Source of the DNA: Pseudomonas lijiangensis
GTDB lineage: Bacteria > Pseudomonadota > Gammaproteobacteria > Pseudomonadales > Pseudomonadaceae
Assembly: GCF_018968705.1 (NCBI RefSeq)
Contig: NZ_CP076668.1
Span: forward strand, 5,467,001 to 5,531,000
DNA: 64,000 nucleotides
Direction of reading: 5' to 3'
The translations under genes were made by a program, and so were the position numbers. A model generated the notes under the pieces. It was not told the DNA's origin and did not search any database. It was given only the letters and a program-made list of their open reading frames with translations. Numbering within the stretch: position 1 is the stretch's first letter; the number at the start of each line of letters is the position of its first letter. Positions 22,980-32,952 of the stretch are shown here, piece after piece.

Positions 22980-23990
22980 ATGTCCCGCGTTACACTGAGT
23001 CGCTTTTTGATTGAGCAGACCCGCAGCAACAATACTCCTGCCGATCTGCGTTTCCTGATCGAAGTAGTGGCGCGAGCATGCAAGGAAATCAGCCATGCCG
23101 TTTCCAAGGGCGCACTGGGCGGCGTCCTCGGCAGCATGGGTACCGAGAACGTACAGGGCGAAGTGCAGAAAAAGCTCGACGTGATCTCCAACGAAATCCT
23201 GCTCGAAGCCAACGAATGGGGCGGTCACCTGGCTGGCATGGCGTCCGAAGAAATGGACAACGCCTACCAGATCCCGGGCAAATACCCGAAAGGCGCCTAC
23301 CTGTTGGTATTCGACCCGCTGGACGGCTCCTCGAACATCGACATCAACGCTCCGGTCGGCACGATCTTCTCGGTTCTGCGCTGCCCTAGCGAATACCTGA
23401 GCCAGAACGAAGCCTTGAACGAAAAGGCCTTCCTGCAACCGGGCACCGAGCAGGTCGCAGCCGGTTATGCCATCTACGGCCCACAGACCATGCTGGTCCT
23501 GACCCTGGGCGACGGCGTGAAAGGCTTCACCCTGGACCGTGAAATGGGCAGCTTCGTGCTGACCCACGAAGACCTCAAGATCCCGACGTCCACTCAGGAA
23601 TTCGCGGTCAACATGTCCAACCAGCGTCACTGGGAAGCTCCGGTACAGCGCTACGTCGAAGAAATGCTGGCTGGCGAAGAAGGCCCGCTGAAAAAGAACT
23701 ACAACATGCGCTGGGTTGCCGCGATGGTTGCCGACGTGCACCGCATCCTGACCCGTGGCGGTCTGTTCATGTACCCACGCGACAGCCGCGAGCCTTCCAA
23801 GCCGGGCAAACTGCGTCTGATGTACGAAGCCAACCCGATGTCTTTCCTGGTTGAACAGGCAGGCGGCGCATCCACCGATGGTCATCAGCGCATCCTCGAC
23901 ATCCAGCCTGAAGGCCTGCACCAGCGTGTAGCCGTTTTCCTGGGCTCCAAAGAGGAAGTCGAGCGCGCCACGGCGTATCACAAGGAATAA
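22980..23990 (+). CDS. fbp: Fructose-1,6-bisphosphatase class 1
   Basis: A 336-residue gluconeogenic enzyme that hydrolyses fructose-1,6-bisphosphate to fructose-6-phosphate. Metal-binding and catalytic motifs are ASEEMDNAY (near 84) and [17 protein letters not shown] (about 111-127); the signature [21 protein letters not shown] is at about 276-296. Essential for growth on organic acids, the preferred substrates of Pseudomonas. A DUF924 gene follows five bases after the stop. Confidence 0.98.
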   Translation: MSRVTLSRFLIEQTRSNNTPADLRFLIEVVARACKEISHAVSKGALGGVLGSMGTENVQGEVQKKLDVISNEILLEANEWGGHLAGMASEEMDNAYQIPGKYPKGAYLLVFDPLDGSSNIDINAPVGTIFSVLRCPSEYLSQNEALNEKAFLQPGTEQVAAGYAIYGPQTMLVLTLGDGVKGFTLDREMGSFVLTHEDLKIPTSTQEFAVNMSNQRHWEAPVQRYVEEMLAGEEGPLKKNYNMRWVAAMVADVHRILTRGGLFMYPRDSREPSKPGKLRLMYEANPMSFLVEQAGGASTDGHQRILDIQPEGLHQRVAVFLGSKEEVERATAYHKE

Positions 23991-23994
23991 GACC

Positions 23995-24597
23995 ATGTCT
24001 GCTCCCTGGCTACCTCTGCTGCAATGGTGGTTCGGCTCTGCCGAATCCGCCAGCGAAGTAGTGAAGGCCAGGGAGAAACTGTGGTTCGGCAAGAGCCGGA
24101 CCACTGACACCGAAGCTCGCGAACGCTTCGGTGTGCTGGTCGAACAGGCGCTGACTGGCGGCCTCAAGGAATGGGCAGAAAACCCCAAGGGCTGGCTGGC
24201 ACTGGTCCTGCTGCTCGATCAGTTACCCCGCATGATCCATCGCGACACACCCAAGGCATTCGCTGGCGATGAACGCGCTCAGGCTCTGGTGCAACATGGC
24301 CTGAAACTGGGTCGGGATCAGCATCTGGAACCCCTTGAACGCACCTTCATCTATCTGGTGCTGGAGCACAGCGAAAACCTCGACGTGCAGAACCAGGCCA
24401 TCACCTGCTTTGGCAAACTGCTTCCCCTGCTGCCTGCCACCGACCGCGACTATTTCAATCAGAGCCTTGATTACGCTGAGCGTCATCAGAAAATCATTGC
24501 CCGCTTCGGTCGCTTCCCCCATCGCAACGACATTCTCGGTCGTGCCTCGACCGATGAAGAGATCGAGTTTCTGAAGACGCCCGGCTCAAGCTTTTAG
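23995..24597 (+). CDS. DUF924 family protein
   Basis: A 200-residue all-helical protein of the DUF924 family, with the typical VLLLDQLPRMIHRDTPKAFAGDERA (about 71-95) and GRFPHRNDILGRASTDEE near the C-terminus. The fold is tetratricopeptide-like; no biochemical role is established. It starts five bases after fbp and is probably co-transcribed with it. Confidence 0.9.
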   Translation: MSAPWLPLLQWWFGSAESASEVVKAREKLWFGKSRTTDTEARERFGVLVEQALTGGLKEWAENPKGWLALVLLLDQLPRMIHRDTPKAFAGDERAQALVQHGLKLGRDQHLEPLERTFIYLVLEHSENLDVQNQAITCFGKLLPLLPATDRDYFNQSLDYAERHQKIIARFGRFPHRNDILGRASTDEEIEFLKTPGSSF

Positions 24598-24785
24598 GGG
24601 CTTGGCCAATCAATGCGTTCTGGCTTGCCGGAAATCACCCGTCGTCCGTGCATCACCTGCCATCAGGGATTTACGGGTCAAGGGAACCAGATCCCGGTTT
24701 TATCTTCTAAGCTTTCGGCATTGCGCCAGCCAGGTTCATAGGCCCGTGCTGCGACGCAGCCTCCTTCCGTTCAGGAGCTTCATCC

Positions 24786-25040
24786 ATGTCTTTGCGCTCT
24801 CTCGCGTTACTGTCGTTTTGCGTGCTGCTGACTGCCTGCAGCAAGATCACCCAAGAGAATTACTCCAAGCTTTCCGCTGGCATGCCCAAGGCGCAGGTCG
24901 AAAGCCTGCTGGGCAGCCCGACTGAATGTTCCGGCGCACTGGGGATGTCCAGTTGCACCTGGGGCGACCAGAAAACCTTTATCAGCGTGCAATATGCTGG
25001 CGACAAAGTGCTCATTTTCTCGGGCCAAGGTCTGAAATAA
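24786..25040 (+). CDS. Small lipoprotein of the BamE/DUF3862 type
   Basis: An 84-residue lipoprotein with the lipobox LTAC (Cys18), then SKITQENYSKLSAGMPKAQVESLLGSP, which follows the start of the SmpA/BamE fold (helix, then GM..QV..LLG.P). Two Cys residues in CSGALGMSSC probably form a disulfide. This is a short single-domain relative, not BamE itself, and its role is unknown. AGGAG lies nine bases before the ATG. A lipocalin gene follows after three bases. Confidence 0.8.
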   Translation: MSLRSLALLSFCVLLTACSKITQENYSKLSAGMPKAQVESLLGSPTECSGALGMSSCTWGDQKTFISVQYAGDKVLIFSGQGLK

Positions 25041-25043
25041 CTC

Positions 25044-25613
25044 ATGATCAAGCTACTTCTACGCTTCGGCATTCTCGTCATGGCCAGCTTCCTGGCCATC
25101 GGCTTTGCGCATTCTGCAGAAAACCTCGAACCCAAGACCGTCGACAGCGTCGACCTGAACCGCTATCAGGGCACCTGGTATGAACTGGCGCGGCTGCCCA
25201 TGTTTTTCCAGCGCAACTGCGCGCAGTCCGAAGCCCATTACACGCTCAAGCCTGACGGCAATATCGGCGTAACCAACCGCTGCCGGACAATCGAAGGCAA
25301 GTGGCAGGAAGCAACTGGCACCGCCTCGCCACAAGTACCGGGCAAGACCGACAAGCTGTGGGTGGTCTTCGACAACTGGTTCTCACGACTGCTGCCGGGC
25401 TTGGCCAAAGGCGACTACTGGGTTCTGGCCATCGGTGACGACTACAAGACCGCCGTGGTGGGCAACCCTGACCGCAAATACCTGTGGCTGCTGTCCCGCA
25501 CGCCAACCGTGTCGGAGCAGGTCAAGCAGGACATGATGAGCAAGGCACGCCAACAGGGTTACGACACCAGCAGGCTGATCTGGCGTGAGGATGATTCAAA
25601 GATCGGGAAGTGA
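25044..25613 (+). CDS. blc: Bacterial lipocalin
   Basis: A 189-residue lipocalin with an N-terminal signal peptide ending near GFAHSAE and no lipobox, so it is probably soluble in the periplasm. The lipocalin signature YQGTWYELARLPMFFQ is at about 40-55, and DYWVLAIGDDYKTAVVGNPDRKYLWLLSR is at about 127-155. Family members bind fatty acids or lysophospholipids and help maintain the envelope. It is coupled to the small lipoprotein gene upstream. Confidence 0.92.
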   Translation: MIKLLLRFGILVMASFLAIGFAHSAENLEPKTVDSVDLNRYQGTWYELARLPMFFQRNCAQSEAHYTLKPDGNIGVTNRCRTIEGKWQEATGTASPQVPGKTDKLWVVFDNWFSRLLPGLAKGDYWVLAIGDDYKTAVVGNPDRKYLWLLSRTPTVSEQVKQDMMSKARQQGYDTSRLIWREDDSKIGK

Positions 25614-25633
25614 TTTGAGTCTAGGGATTGTGG

Positions 25634-25661
25634 AAGGGGGCTTGCCCGCGACAAGCCCCTT
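25634..25661 (+). terminator. Hairpin terminator after the lipocalin gene
   Basis: AAGGGGGCTTG and CAAGCCCCTTT pair around a 7-base loop, ending in TTT. It lies about 20 bases after the lipocalin stop and before the convergent end of hutF at 25680; a decayed REP half (TTCGTGAATAAATTCACG) follows. Confidence 0.65.
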
Positions 25662-25679
25662 TCGTGAATAAATTCACGC

Positions 25680-27053
25680 CTACCCCAGCAACTCCCGAAG
25701 CACCTGCGCAAACGCCCGGCTGCTTTCTTCTTCTGCGGCATGGCGCCCTTCGCGCACGACCCAGCGGCCATTGACCAGCACATCGCGAACCTGACGATCA
25801 CCGCCCGCAAACAGCCAGCGGTTGAGAATTGCATCGCCAGAGGCGGTTTCCAGATACGGGTCCGAGCCATCCAGCACCACCCAGTCGGCGCGCTGCCCGA
25901 CCTCAAGCTTGCCGATGCCCTGCCCCAACGCCTGAGCGCCGCCGCTCAATGCTGCATCGAACAGGGTTCGACCGACCATGGGTTGATCGCTGCGATACAG
26001 TCGGTTGCGGCGCTGATCCCGCAGACGCTGGCCGTATTCCAGCCAGCGGAGTTCTTCGACCACACTCACCGACACATGGCTGTCCGAGCCAATCCCCCAA
26101 CGACCGCCCTGAGCGATGTAATCCACGGCCGGGAAAATACCGTCGCCGAGGTTGGCTTCCGTGGTCAGGCATAAACCCGCCACGCTGCCGCTTTGCGCCA
26201 TGAGGGCGACTTCATCCGGCTCGGCATGGGTCGCATGGACCAGACACCAGCGCTGATCGACAGCCACGTTTTCATACAGCCACTGCAACGGACGTCTCCC
26301 GCTCCAGTTCAGGCAATCGTCGACTTCCTTCTGTTGCTCGGCGATATGGATATGCACCGGGCACTGCCGGTCGCTGGCGGCCAGCACTTCACTGATCTGC
26401 TGCGGGGTGACGGCGCGCAGCGAGTGAAAGCACAGCCCCAGGTTCTGAGCTGCCTGACCGGTGATGACCGGCCTCAGACGAGCCTGCAAATCCAGGTAGC
26501 TATCGGTGCTGTGGATAAACCGGCGCTGCCCTTCGTTTGGCGCTTGCCCGCCAAAGCCCGAATGGCTGTAGAGCACCGGCAGCAAGGTCAGGCCAATGCC
26601 TGCCGACGTTGCGGCCTGGCTGATCTGCAAGGCCAGCTCGGCAGGATCGGCATAGGGTTTGCCGTTGGTGTCCTGATGGACGTAGTGAAACTCCGCGACC
26701 GAGGTGAAGCCGCCCTTGAGCATCTCGATGTAGAGCTGCCGAGCGATGACGCCTACCTGCGGCGCGCTGATCTGCCCGACCAGTCGATACATGAGGTCGC
26801 GCCAGGTCCAGAAGCTGTCGCTGGGATTGCCTGCCACTTCCGCCAGCCCCGCCATCGCACGCTGGAAAGCATGGGAGTGCAGATTCGGCATGCCGGGCAG
26901 TAACGGGCCGCTTACCCGTTCCGCGCCCTGGCTATCCCCATTGGCTTGCACCGAACTCAATAAACCGTCGGCACTGACCTCAAGACGGACATTCTCGGCC
27001 CAACCGCCAGGGAGTAATGCGCGCTCGGCAAAGAAGGCTGGCATTGACTTCAC
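25680..27053 (-). CDS. hutF: N-formimidoyl-L-glutamate deiminase
   Basis: A 457-residue amidohydrolase-fold zinc enzyme that converts formimidoylglutamate to formylglutamate and ammonia, the fourth step of the five-step histidine pathway used by Pseudomonas. The metal-binding HSHAFQRAMAG is near residue 60, HIHIAEQ near 235, HATHAEPDE near 270 and GSDSHVSV near residues 320-330. It feeds HutG. It is transcribed away from hutC with a candidate HutC operator between them. Confidence 0.96.
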   Translation of the reverse strand: MKSMPAFFAERALLPGGWAENVRLEVSADGLLSSVQANGDSQGAERVSGPLLPGMPNLHSHAFQRAMAGLAEVAGNPSDSFWTWRDLMYRLVGQISAPQVGVIARQLYIEMLKGGFTSVAEFHYVHQDTNGKPYADPAELALQISQAATSAGIGLTLLPVLYSHSGFGGQAPNEGQRRFIHSTDSYLDLQARLRPVITGQAAQNLGLCFHSLRAVTPQQISEVLAASDRQCPVHIHIAEQQKEVDDCLNWSGRRPLQWLYENVAVDQRWCLVHATHAEPDEVALMAQSGSVAGLCLTTEANLGDGIFPAVDYIAQGGRWGIGSDSHVSVSVVEELRWLEYGQRLRDQRRNRLYRSDQPMVGRTLFDAALSGGAQALGQGIGKLEVGQRADWVVLDGSDPYLETASGDAILNRWLFAGGDRQVRDVLVNGRWVVREGRHAAEEESSRAFAQVLRELLG

Positions 27054-27070
27054 ACCTCAACGTTGTAATT

Positions 27071-27080
27071 TGTATATACA
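27071..27080. promoter_or_regulatory. Candidate HutC operator between hutF and hutC
   Basis: The perfect palindrome TGTATATACA lies 18 bases before the hutF start, within a wider run TTTGTATATACATATACAGA. It shares the TGTAT/ATACA core with the stronger HutC-like site before hutU. GntR/HutC-family repressors bind such dyads and are released by urocanate, so this is likely control of hutF and perhaps autoregulation of hutC. Confidence 0.55.
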
Positions 27081-27190
27081 TATACAGACGTTCGGATGCC
27101 CGGTAAACCTTTGCGTGCTTGCCGCAGCGCAGGTTAATGGTTAGCTTGGGCGCTATTTCGTAGCTGAACCATCCAGACAAGGACCCGCAC

Positions 27191-27940
27191 GTGCCGATTC
27201 CGCCCGCCTCTTCTCCCTTGGCAGCCCAGATGGGCGAAAGTCCGGCACCGCTCTATGCCCGCGTCAAACAGATGATTGCCCAGCAGATCCAGAATGGCAC
27301 CTGGCCGCCGCATCATCGCGTGCCATCGGAAAGCGAGCTGGTGACACAACTGGGTTTCAGCCGCATGACCATCAACCGGGCCTTGCGCGAGCTGACCGCC
27401 GAAGGCCTGCTGATCCGCATGCAGGGCGTCGGTACTTTCGTCGCCGAGCCCAAAAGCCAGTCAGCGCTGTTCGAGGTCCATAACATCGCTGACGAGATCG
27501 CGACCCGTGGCCACAGGCACACCTGCAAGGTCATCATCCTGCAGGAAGAACCTGCCGGATCGGAGCGAGCCCTGGCGCTGGACATGCGTGAAGGCCAGAA
27601 GGTGTTTCACTCGCTGATCGTTCACTTCGAGAACAATATCCCGGTGCAGATCGAGGATCGCTTCGTCAATGCACTGGTTGCGCCTGACTATCTCAAGCAG
27701 GATTTCACCCAGCAGACGCCTTACGCCTATCTGTCGCAAGTCGCGCCGCTGACTGAAGGCGAGCATGTGGTCGAAGCGATTCTGGCCGATGCCGATGAGT
27801 GCCGACTGCTGCAGATCGATGCAGGCGAGCCGTGCCTGCTGATTCGCCGTCGCACATGGTCAGGACGCCAGCCGGTTACCGCCGCTCGCCTGATTCACCC
27901 CGGCTCCCGCCATCGCCTTGAAGGACGTTTCACCAAATGA
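27191..27940 (+). CDS. hutC: Histidine utilisation repressor (GntR/HutC family)
   Basis: A 249-residue regulator with an N-terminal winged helix-turn-helix (about 17-85; VPSESELVTQLGFSRMTINRALREL) and a C-terminal UTRA effector domain (about 105-245). HutC represses the hut genes and is released by urocanate. It begins at GTG and overlaps hutD by four bases (ATGA). It diverges from hutF. Confidence 0.96.
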   Translation: MPIPPASSPLAAQMGESPAPLYARVKQMIAQQIQNGTWPPHHRVPSESELVTQLGFSRMTINRALRELTAEGLLIRMQGVGTFVAEPKSQSALFEVHNIADEIATRGHRHTCKVIILQEEPAGSERALALDMREGQKVFHSLIVHFENNIPVQIEDRFVNALVAPDYLKQDFTQQTPYAYLSQVAPLTEGEHVVEAILADADECRLLQIDAGEPCLLIRRRTWSGRQPVTAARLIHPGSRHRLEGRFTK

Positions 27941-28533
27941 CCCTGACCAGAACCCTGCGCGCCATCGATTACCCCCGCATGCCGTGGAAAAACGGCGGCG
28001 GCAGTACCGAAGAAATCACCCGCGATGCCGGGCAGGACCTGGACGGCTTCGGCTGGCGCCTGTCGATTGCCGATATCGAGACTTCCGGCGATTTTTCGGT
28101 GTTTGCCGGTTATCAGCGAATCATCTCCGTGATCCAGGGTGCCGGCATGACCCTGAACATCGACGGCGTCACCAGCCGCCCGTTGCTGCCTTCCGACCCG
28201 CTGGCCTTCAGTGGCGACAGCCAAGTCAGTTGCGCCCTGCTCGACGGGCCCATTCGTGACTTCAACCTGATCTATGCTCCACAGCGCTACAGCGCACGCC
28301 TGCACTGGATCGATGTACGCCAGCCACAACGGGTATTCAGTTCCGCCAGCACCTTTCTGCTGTTCAGCGTTGCCGAGCAGATCGGCGTCAGCGTGAACGA
28401 AGGTCCCTGGGAAATCCTTGGCAAACACGACTGCCTGCAAGTGGATAACCCCGGCAGCCTGCTGGAAATCGAGCTGCAAGCCCCTAGCGCCAGCCGCTGC
28501 TGCCTCATCGAACTGAGCGCCCTGGGCGCTTGA
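27937..28533 (+). CDS. hutD: HutD family protein
   Basis: A 198-residue cupin-like protein with the family signature [15 protein letters not shown] (about 15-29) and the paired beta-barrel repeats of HutD. HutD is conserved in Pseudomonas hut loci; it is thought to limit excess hut expression, possibly by sensing a pathway metabolite, but its mechanism is not settled. It is translationally coupled to hutC. Confidence 0.93.
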   Translation: MTLTRTLRAIDYPRMPWKNGGGSTEEITRDAGQDLDGFGWRLSIADIETSGDFSVFAGYQRIISVIQGAGMTLNIDGVTSRPLLPSDPLAFSGDSQVSCALLDGPIRDFNLIYAPQRYSARLHWIDVRQPQRVFSSASTFLLFSVAEQIGVSVNEGPWEILGKHDCLQVDNPGSLLEIELQAPSASRCCLIELSALGA

Positions 28534-28559
28534 ATCAAGATCCTGTTTCAAGGACGAGC

Positions 28560-29735
28560 ATGACCCGATTTTCTTCCAGGGAAACCCCAAGAGCCGTTGC
28601 CATCCTCGCCCGCTTCCTGGCATCGGAATCGGCAGGCGGCATTGTCCTGATGGGCGCGGCGCTGGCCGCACTGATCGTTGCCAACTCACCGCTGGCTCCC
28701 GGCTATTTCGCCACCCTGCACAGCGTCTGGCTGGGGCTTTCCGTCGAGCTGTGGATCAACGACGGGCTCATGGCGATCTTCTTCCTGATGGTGGGCCTGG
28801 AAATCAAACGCGAAGTACTGGCGGGCGGGCTCGCCACCTGGGAGCAACGCGCCCTGCCCGGCTTTGCCGCCGCAGGCGGCATGCTGGTCCCGGCGCTGCT
28901 CTATCTGGCCGTCAACTGGGGCAATGCGCAAACCATCAGCGGCTGGGCCATTCCGGCGGCCACCGACATTGCCTTCGCGCTCGGGGTCCTGTCGTTGCTG
29001 GGCAAGCGGGTGCCGACGTCACTGAAAGTGTTCCTCGCGGCGCTGGCGATTCTCGACGATCTGGGGGCCGTGACCATCATTGCCTTCTTCTACAGCTCGG
29101 GCCTGAACCTGCCGATGCTGCTGGCGTCTTTCGCGACCCTGGCGGTGCTGATCGTGATGAACCGCCTGAAGGTGCGACGCCTGTTGCCTTACCTGATAAC
29201 CGGCGCGCTGCTGTGGTTCTTCGTGCTGCAATCGGGTGTGCATGCCACGCTGGCGGGTGTGGCGCTGGCGCTGTGCATTCCCTTGGGCAAGCCTGAGGAA
29301 GAAGCGCGGTCGCCACTGCTGTTTCTCGAAGAAAAACTGCATTACTGGGTCGCCTTCGCCATCGTGCCAGTGTTCGGATTCGCCAATGCCGGGGTTTCGC
29401 TTGCCGGCATTTCCGCTGACAACCTGCTGGACCCGGTACCCCTCGGCGTGGCCCTGGGCCTGTTCGTCGGTAAACAGATTGGCGTGTTCCTGGCCGCCTG
29501 GCTGGCGATTCGGGCCGGGTTTGCGGTCCTTCCGCAAGGCAGCAACTGGGTACAGCTCTATGGTGTGGCGCTGCTTTGTGGCATCGGTTTCACCATGAGC
29601 CTGTTCATCGGCAACCTCGCCTTCCCGGGCGCAGCGTATCTGGTGGATGAGGTGAAGATCGGCGTTCTGATGGGCTCTGGCCTGGCTGCCATTGCCGGTG
29701 TGCTGCTGTTGCGAAGCCGTTTCAGTCGGCCCTGA
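28560..29735 (+). CDS. nhaA: Na+/H+ antiporter NhaA
   Basis: A 391-residue inner-membrane antiporter that exports sodium in exchange for protons at alkaline pH. The ion-binding pair of aspartates is in [20 protein letters not shown] (about 162-181), and the discontinuous helix [13 protein letters not shown] is at about 130-142. The ATG at 28560 is chosen over a TTG 30 bases upstream because AAGGACGA lies just before it. It follows hutD by 26 bases, although it has no known part in histidine use. Confidence 0.96.
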   Translation: MTRFSSRETPRAVAILARFLASESAGGIVLMGAALAALIVANSPLAPGYFATLHSVWLGLSVELWINDGLMAIFFLMVGLEIKREVLAGGLATWEQRALPGFAAAGGMLVPALLYLAVNWGNAQTISGWAIPAATDIAFALGVLSLLGKRVPTSLKVFLAALAILDDLGAVTIIAFFYSSGLNLPMLLASFATLAVLIVMNRLKVRRLLPYLITGALLWFFVLQSGVHATLAGVALALCIPLGKPEEEARSPLLFLEEKLHYWVAFAIVPVFGFANAGVSLAGISADNLLDPVPLGVALGLFVGKQIGVFLAAWLAIRAGFAVLPQGSNWVQLYGVALLCGIGFTMSLFIGNLAFPGAAYLVDEVKIGVLMGSGLAAIAGVLLLRSRFSRP

Positions 29736-29841
29736 AAAAATATTTTCAAATCACTGCATCCAGATCGTTTTCTCGCGGGTAGTACATACAGCAGCCACTT
29801 CGAGTTGCTGAGCGCGGTTAAACAATCTGGAGATTTTCTGC

Positions 29842-30375
29842 ATGAACGCAAAACGTTTGCTCTGCCTTGCAGGTAGTACCCTGGCTCTCACTTGCCTGAC
29901 TTCTGTTGCCATGGCTCAGACCAACCTGCCGGAGAGCGTCCGGGTTCCAGACGGCCACAAGATCACCCTGGAAACCACCGGTGTGGGCGAAATCACTTAC
30001 GAGTGCCGCGCCAAGGCCAACTCCGCCAGCGAAACCGAATGGGTGTTTGTCGGCCCCAAAGCGGTCCTCAATGATCGCAGCGGCAAACAGGTCGGTACCT
30101 ATTACGGCCCACCTGCTACCTGGGAATCCAAGGACGGCTCCAAGCTGACCGGTACTCAAGTGGCCGTTGCGCCTTCCAGCGCAGGCAACCTGCCTTATCA
30201 ACTGGTCAAGGCCAACCCGGCTGAAGGCAAAGGTGCACTGACCGGCACGGCCTACATTCAGCGCGTAGCCTTGAAAGGCGGCGTTGCGCCTGCCACTGCC
30301 TGCACGGCCAGCAACAAGGGCGCGAAGGAAGTGGTCAAGTATCAGGCTGACTACATCTTCTGGGCCAGCAAGTGA
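29842..30375 (+). CDS. DUF3455 domain protein, secreted
   Basis: A 177-residue protein with a signal peptide ending near SVAMA/QTNLP and a beta-rich DUF3455 body (LPESVRVPDGHKITLETTGVGEITYECRAK, with YGPPATWESKDGSKLTG in the middle). The function is unknown. GGAG lies ten bases before the ATG. The gene precedes an ECF sigma/anti-sigma pair, and such a trio recurs in pseudomonads, so this may be an exported target of that sigma factor; that link is inferred. Confidence 0.85.
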   Translation: MNAKRLLCLAGSTLALTCLTSVAMAQTNLPESVRVPDGHKITLETTGVGEITYECRAKANSASETEWVFVGPKAVLNDRSGKQVGTYYGPPATWESKDGSKLTGTQVAVAPSSAGNLPYQLVKANPAEGKGALTGTAYIQRVALKGGVAPATACTASNKGAKEVVKYQADYIFWASK

Positions 30376-30479
30376 TTGAAGCCACTCAATCGGGTGTCGC
30401 GCAGCCAGTAGTCTATGCTGCTGCGCGGGGGCCTCGTGATGTCAACGAGGCAGCAATCATCCATTGATGGCGGATCGAC

Positions 30480-31046
30480 GTGTCTTCACACGAATCTCTT
30501 TTTGACTACGAAGCCACGCTGCATGCCTGCGCTCGCGGTGAGCGCCAGGCATTGCAGCGTCTCTATCAACAGGAAAGCGCCCGGCTGCTCGGCGTCGTCG
30601 TGCGGCTCGTGCGTGACAACGCGCTGGCGGAAGACATCGTGCATGATGCGTTCCTCAAAATATGGAGCAATGCGGCAAGCTTCGATCAGACACGAGGTTC
30701 GGCACGCGGCTGGATTTTCAGTGTGACCCGGCATCTGGCGCTCAATCGCCTGCGCAACAATGCCCGGGAAGTCCACCTGGAAGACGACGGCAGCGAAGAC
30801 CACCACGAACTGGCCACCCTTGAAGGCTGGCAGGAAACCGGTGATGCCTTTGACTGGCGTGTGAATCCCGGACGAATCCAGTTCTGCCTCGAACAACTTG
30901 AACCGGTGCGGCGCAACTGTGTTTTCCACGCTTACGTGGACGGCTATTCGCATCAGGAAATCGCGCAGAAAATCGGCGCCCCATTGGGTACGGTCAAAGC
31001 CTGGATCAAGCGCAGCCTGACGGCTTTGCGGGAGTGTATGGGATGA
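30480..31046 (+). CDS. ECF-type RNA polymerase sigma factor
   Basis: A 188-residue sigma70-family group 4 factor. Region 2 is about 25-95 (NALAEDIVHDAFLKIWSNAASFD, then GWIFSVTRHLALNRLR) and region 4 about 128-185 (YVDGYSHQEIAQKIGAPLGTVKAWIKRSLTALRECM). It starts at GTG. The stop overlaps the start of the anti-sigma gene (ATGA), so the two are made in fixed ratio. The family resembles SigK-type factors paired with membrane RskA-type anti-sigmas. Confidence 0.92.
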   Translation: MSSHESLFDYEATLHACARGERQALQRLYQQESARLLGVVVRLVRDNALAEDIVHDAFLKIWSNAASFDQTRGSARGWIFSVTRHLALNRLRNNAREVHLEDDGSEDHHELATLEGWQETGDAFDWRVNPGRIQFCLEQLEPVRRNCVFHAYVDGYSHQEIAQKIGAPLGTVKAWIKRSLTALRECMG

Positions 31047-31744
31047 CTCGGCCCACAGACGAAAACATCCATGAACTGGCTGGGGAATACGTGCTCGGCA
31101 CCTTGTCTGCCCGGCAAAGAATCGATATCCAGCGCCGCCTGCCAAACGAGCCTGCCTTGCAGGCCGCAGTCGACGCCTGGGAAGAACGCCTGCTGCCATT
31201 GGCCGATATGGCCGAGCCCGTGACGCCAACGCCCGGACTCTGGAACCGGATCGAACGTAATCTCACAGGCTTCACGGCAAGCAAGGCCGAACCACAGCGT
31301 GTCCGCTGGTGGGACAACCTTTCGATCTGGCGCGGCCTGGCGGGTGCAGGTCTGGCCGCATCTCTGGTGCTGGGCACAATGCTTGTCATCCAGCCGGCGC
31401 AAGCTCCGTCCTACCTGGTCGTACTCGTTGCCCCACAGGACAAGGCACCTGGCTGGGTCGTTCAGGCCAGCAACTCACAGGAAATCCAGCTCATTCCTCT
31501 GGGCGAAATCCAGGTCCCGACGGACAAGGCACTGGAATTCTGGACCAAGGCCGACGACTGGCAAGGTCCGATATCCCTCGGCCTGGTGAAACCGGGCCAG
31601 ACCCTGCATATACCACTGGACAAGTTGCCACCGCTGCAACATAACCAGTTGTTCGAGCTGACACTGGAGAAGTCTACGGGTTCGCCTGTTGGTAAACCGA
31701 CCGGGCCTATTCAGTTTATCGGGCGGGCGGTGAAGGTGATTTAG
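31043..31744 (+). CDS. Anti-sigma factor, RskA-like membrane protein
   Basis: A 233-residue protein with a cytoplasmic anti-sigma domain (HELAGEYVLGTLSARQRIDIQRRL, about 9-32), one membrane helix (GLAGAGLAASLVLGTMLVI, about 98-116) and an extracytoplasmic RskA-type beta domain (about 120-233). It should hold the upstream sigma factor inactive until a signal releases it. The ATG at 31043 is chosen over GTG at 31034, because GGGAG lies at the right distance and it forms the ATGA overlap with the sigma gene. Confidence 0.88.
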   Translation: MTRPTDENIHELAGEYVLGTLSARQRIDIQRRLPNEPALQAAVDAWEERLLPLADMAEPVTPTPGLWNRIERNLTGFTASKAEPQRVRWWDNLSIWRGLAGAGLAASLVLGTMLVIQPAQAPSYLVVLVAPQDKAPGWVVQASNSQEIQLIPLGEIQVPTDKALEFWTKADDWQGPISLGLVKPGQTLHIPLDKLPPLQHNQLFELTLEKSTGSPVGKPTGPIQFIGRAVKVI

Positions 31745-31764
31745 CCTGCAACACGGCCTCACCT

Positions 31765-32952
31765 TCAGTGAATACGTTCGCTGTACTGGCGAGGATTGAA
31801 CCGCAACACAATCCCGATCATCACTACCATCACCGCCGTCAACGTCCACCACGCCCCCTCGAAACTCCCCGACTGGTCACGGATGACACCAGCCAGCAGA
31901 GGCGACAGTCCCGCGATCAGGTAGCCGATGCCCTGCACGAAGGCTGTCAGGCTGCCGGCACGGGCCGGGTTATCGATGTGGTCCATCGAGATGATCAGGC
32001 TCATGGGGAACAGACCGCCGATACCAAGGCCCAGCAGGCAAGGCCACAGCAACGGCATGTGATCGAACGACAGGATAAGGCCGCAGAAACCGGCAACGAT
32101 CGACAGCAGCAAGGCAGCCAGTGCCCAACGCTTGTCCCGGGTATTGTTGACCATCGCAGGTACCGCCAGACCGGCCAGAACCTCCATCGCCGTCAAGAAA
32201 CCCAGCACCAGCCCGGCGTCCTGCTCACTCCAGCCTCTTTCGACGTAATAAGGGGCCAGCCAGGCGAGCACACAGGTGTACGAAGCCGTACCCAGGCCGA
32301 AGAACACGGCCAACAACCAGGCGCGAGGTTTTGCGGAAAACGAGTCGGTCTTGCCCTTGGGCGCTGCTTCGACGACCGGAATCGCCGAGCGTTGAAACGT
32401 CCACAGGACCAGTGCCAGCAACGCGAGCACACCCCATATCGCCAACGAAACCTTCCAGCTACCGCTCTGCTTGAGCACGAAGGGCGAGAACGACGCCGCC
32501 AGTGCAGCACCGCCCATGATCGAGGTGACATACAAGCCCATGAACAGGGAAACGTTGTCCTTGAAACGGGTCTTGATCAAGGCCGGCATCAACGCCTGAA
32601 TCATCGCGATCCCCAGCCCGGAGAGGACCGCGCTCACGATCAGCTCCACCGCGCCATCAATGAACAGCCGGGACGCACTGGCGATACCGATCACCAGCAG
32701 CGACAACCCGATGGCCCGATGCTCGCCCAGGGATCGGGCCAGTCGCATCCCGAAAAACATCCCGAGCCCCATCGCCATCACCGGCAACATGGTCAACAGC
32801 GAAGCAAGACTGAAACTGAGGGGAATATCCCCCCGAATGGCCGAAAGAAGCGGCCCGACAGCCGCCATGCTGGGCCGAAGATTCAACGCCACCAGCACGA
32901 CACTGGCCATCAACCAGAAGGCGTGACTGGTTGAAGTACGTATGTTTTCCAT
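31765..32952 (-). CDS. CynX/NimT-type MFS transporter
   Basis: A 395-residue, 12-helix major facilitator protein of the CynX/NimT group (cyanate or nitroimidazole transport-like). Signs are LNLRPSMAAVGPLLSAI in the first helix region and FGMRLARSLGEHRAIG in the loop between helices 2 and 3. The substrate is not predictable. The ATG at 32952 begins MENIRTSTSH. It is convergent with the anti-sigma gene, 20 bases away. Confidence 0.88.
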   Translation of the reverse strand: MENIRTSTSHAFWLMASVVLVALNLRPSMAAVGPLLSAIRGDIPLSFSLASLLTMLPVMAMGLGMFFGMRLARSLGEHRAIGLSLLVIGIASASRLFIDGAVELIVSAVLSGLGIAMIQALMPALIKTRFKDNVSLFMGLYVTSIMGGAALAASFSPFVLKQSGSWKVSLAIWGVLALLALVLWTFQRSAIPVVEAAPKGKTDSFSAKPRAWLLAVFFGLGTASYTCVLAWLAPYYVERGWSEQDAGLVLGFLTAMEVLAGLAVPAMVNNTRDKRWALAALLLSIVAGFCGLILSFDHMPLLWPCLLGLGIGGLFPMSLIISMDHIDNPARAGSLTAFVQGIGYLIAGLSPLLAGVIRDQSGSFEGAWWTLTAVMVVMIGIVLRFNPRQYSERIH

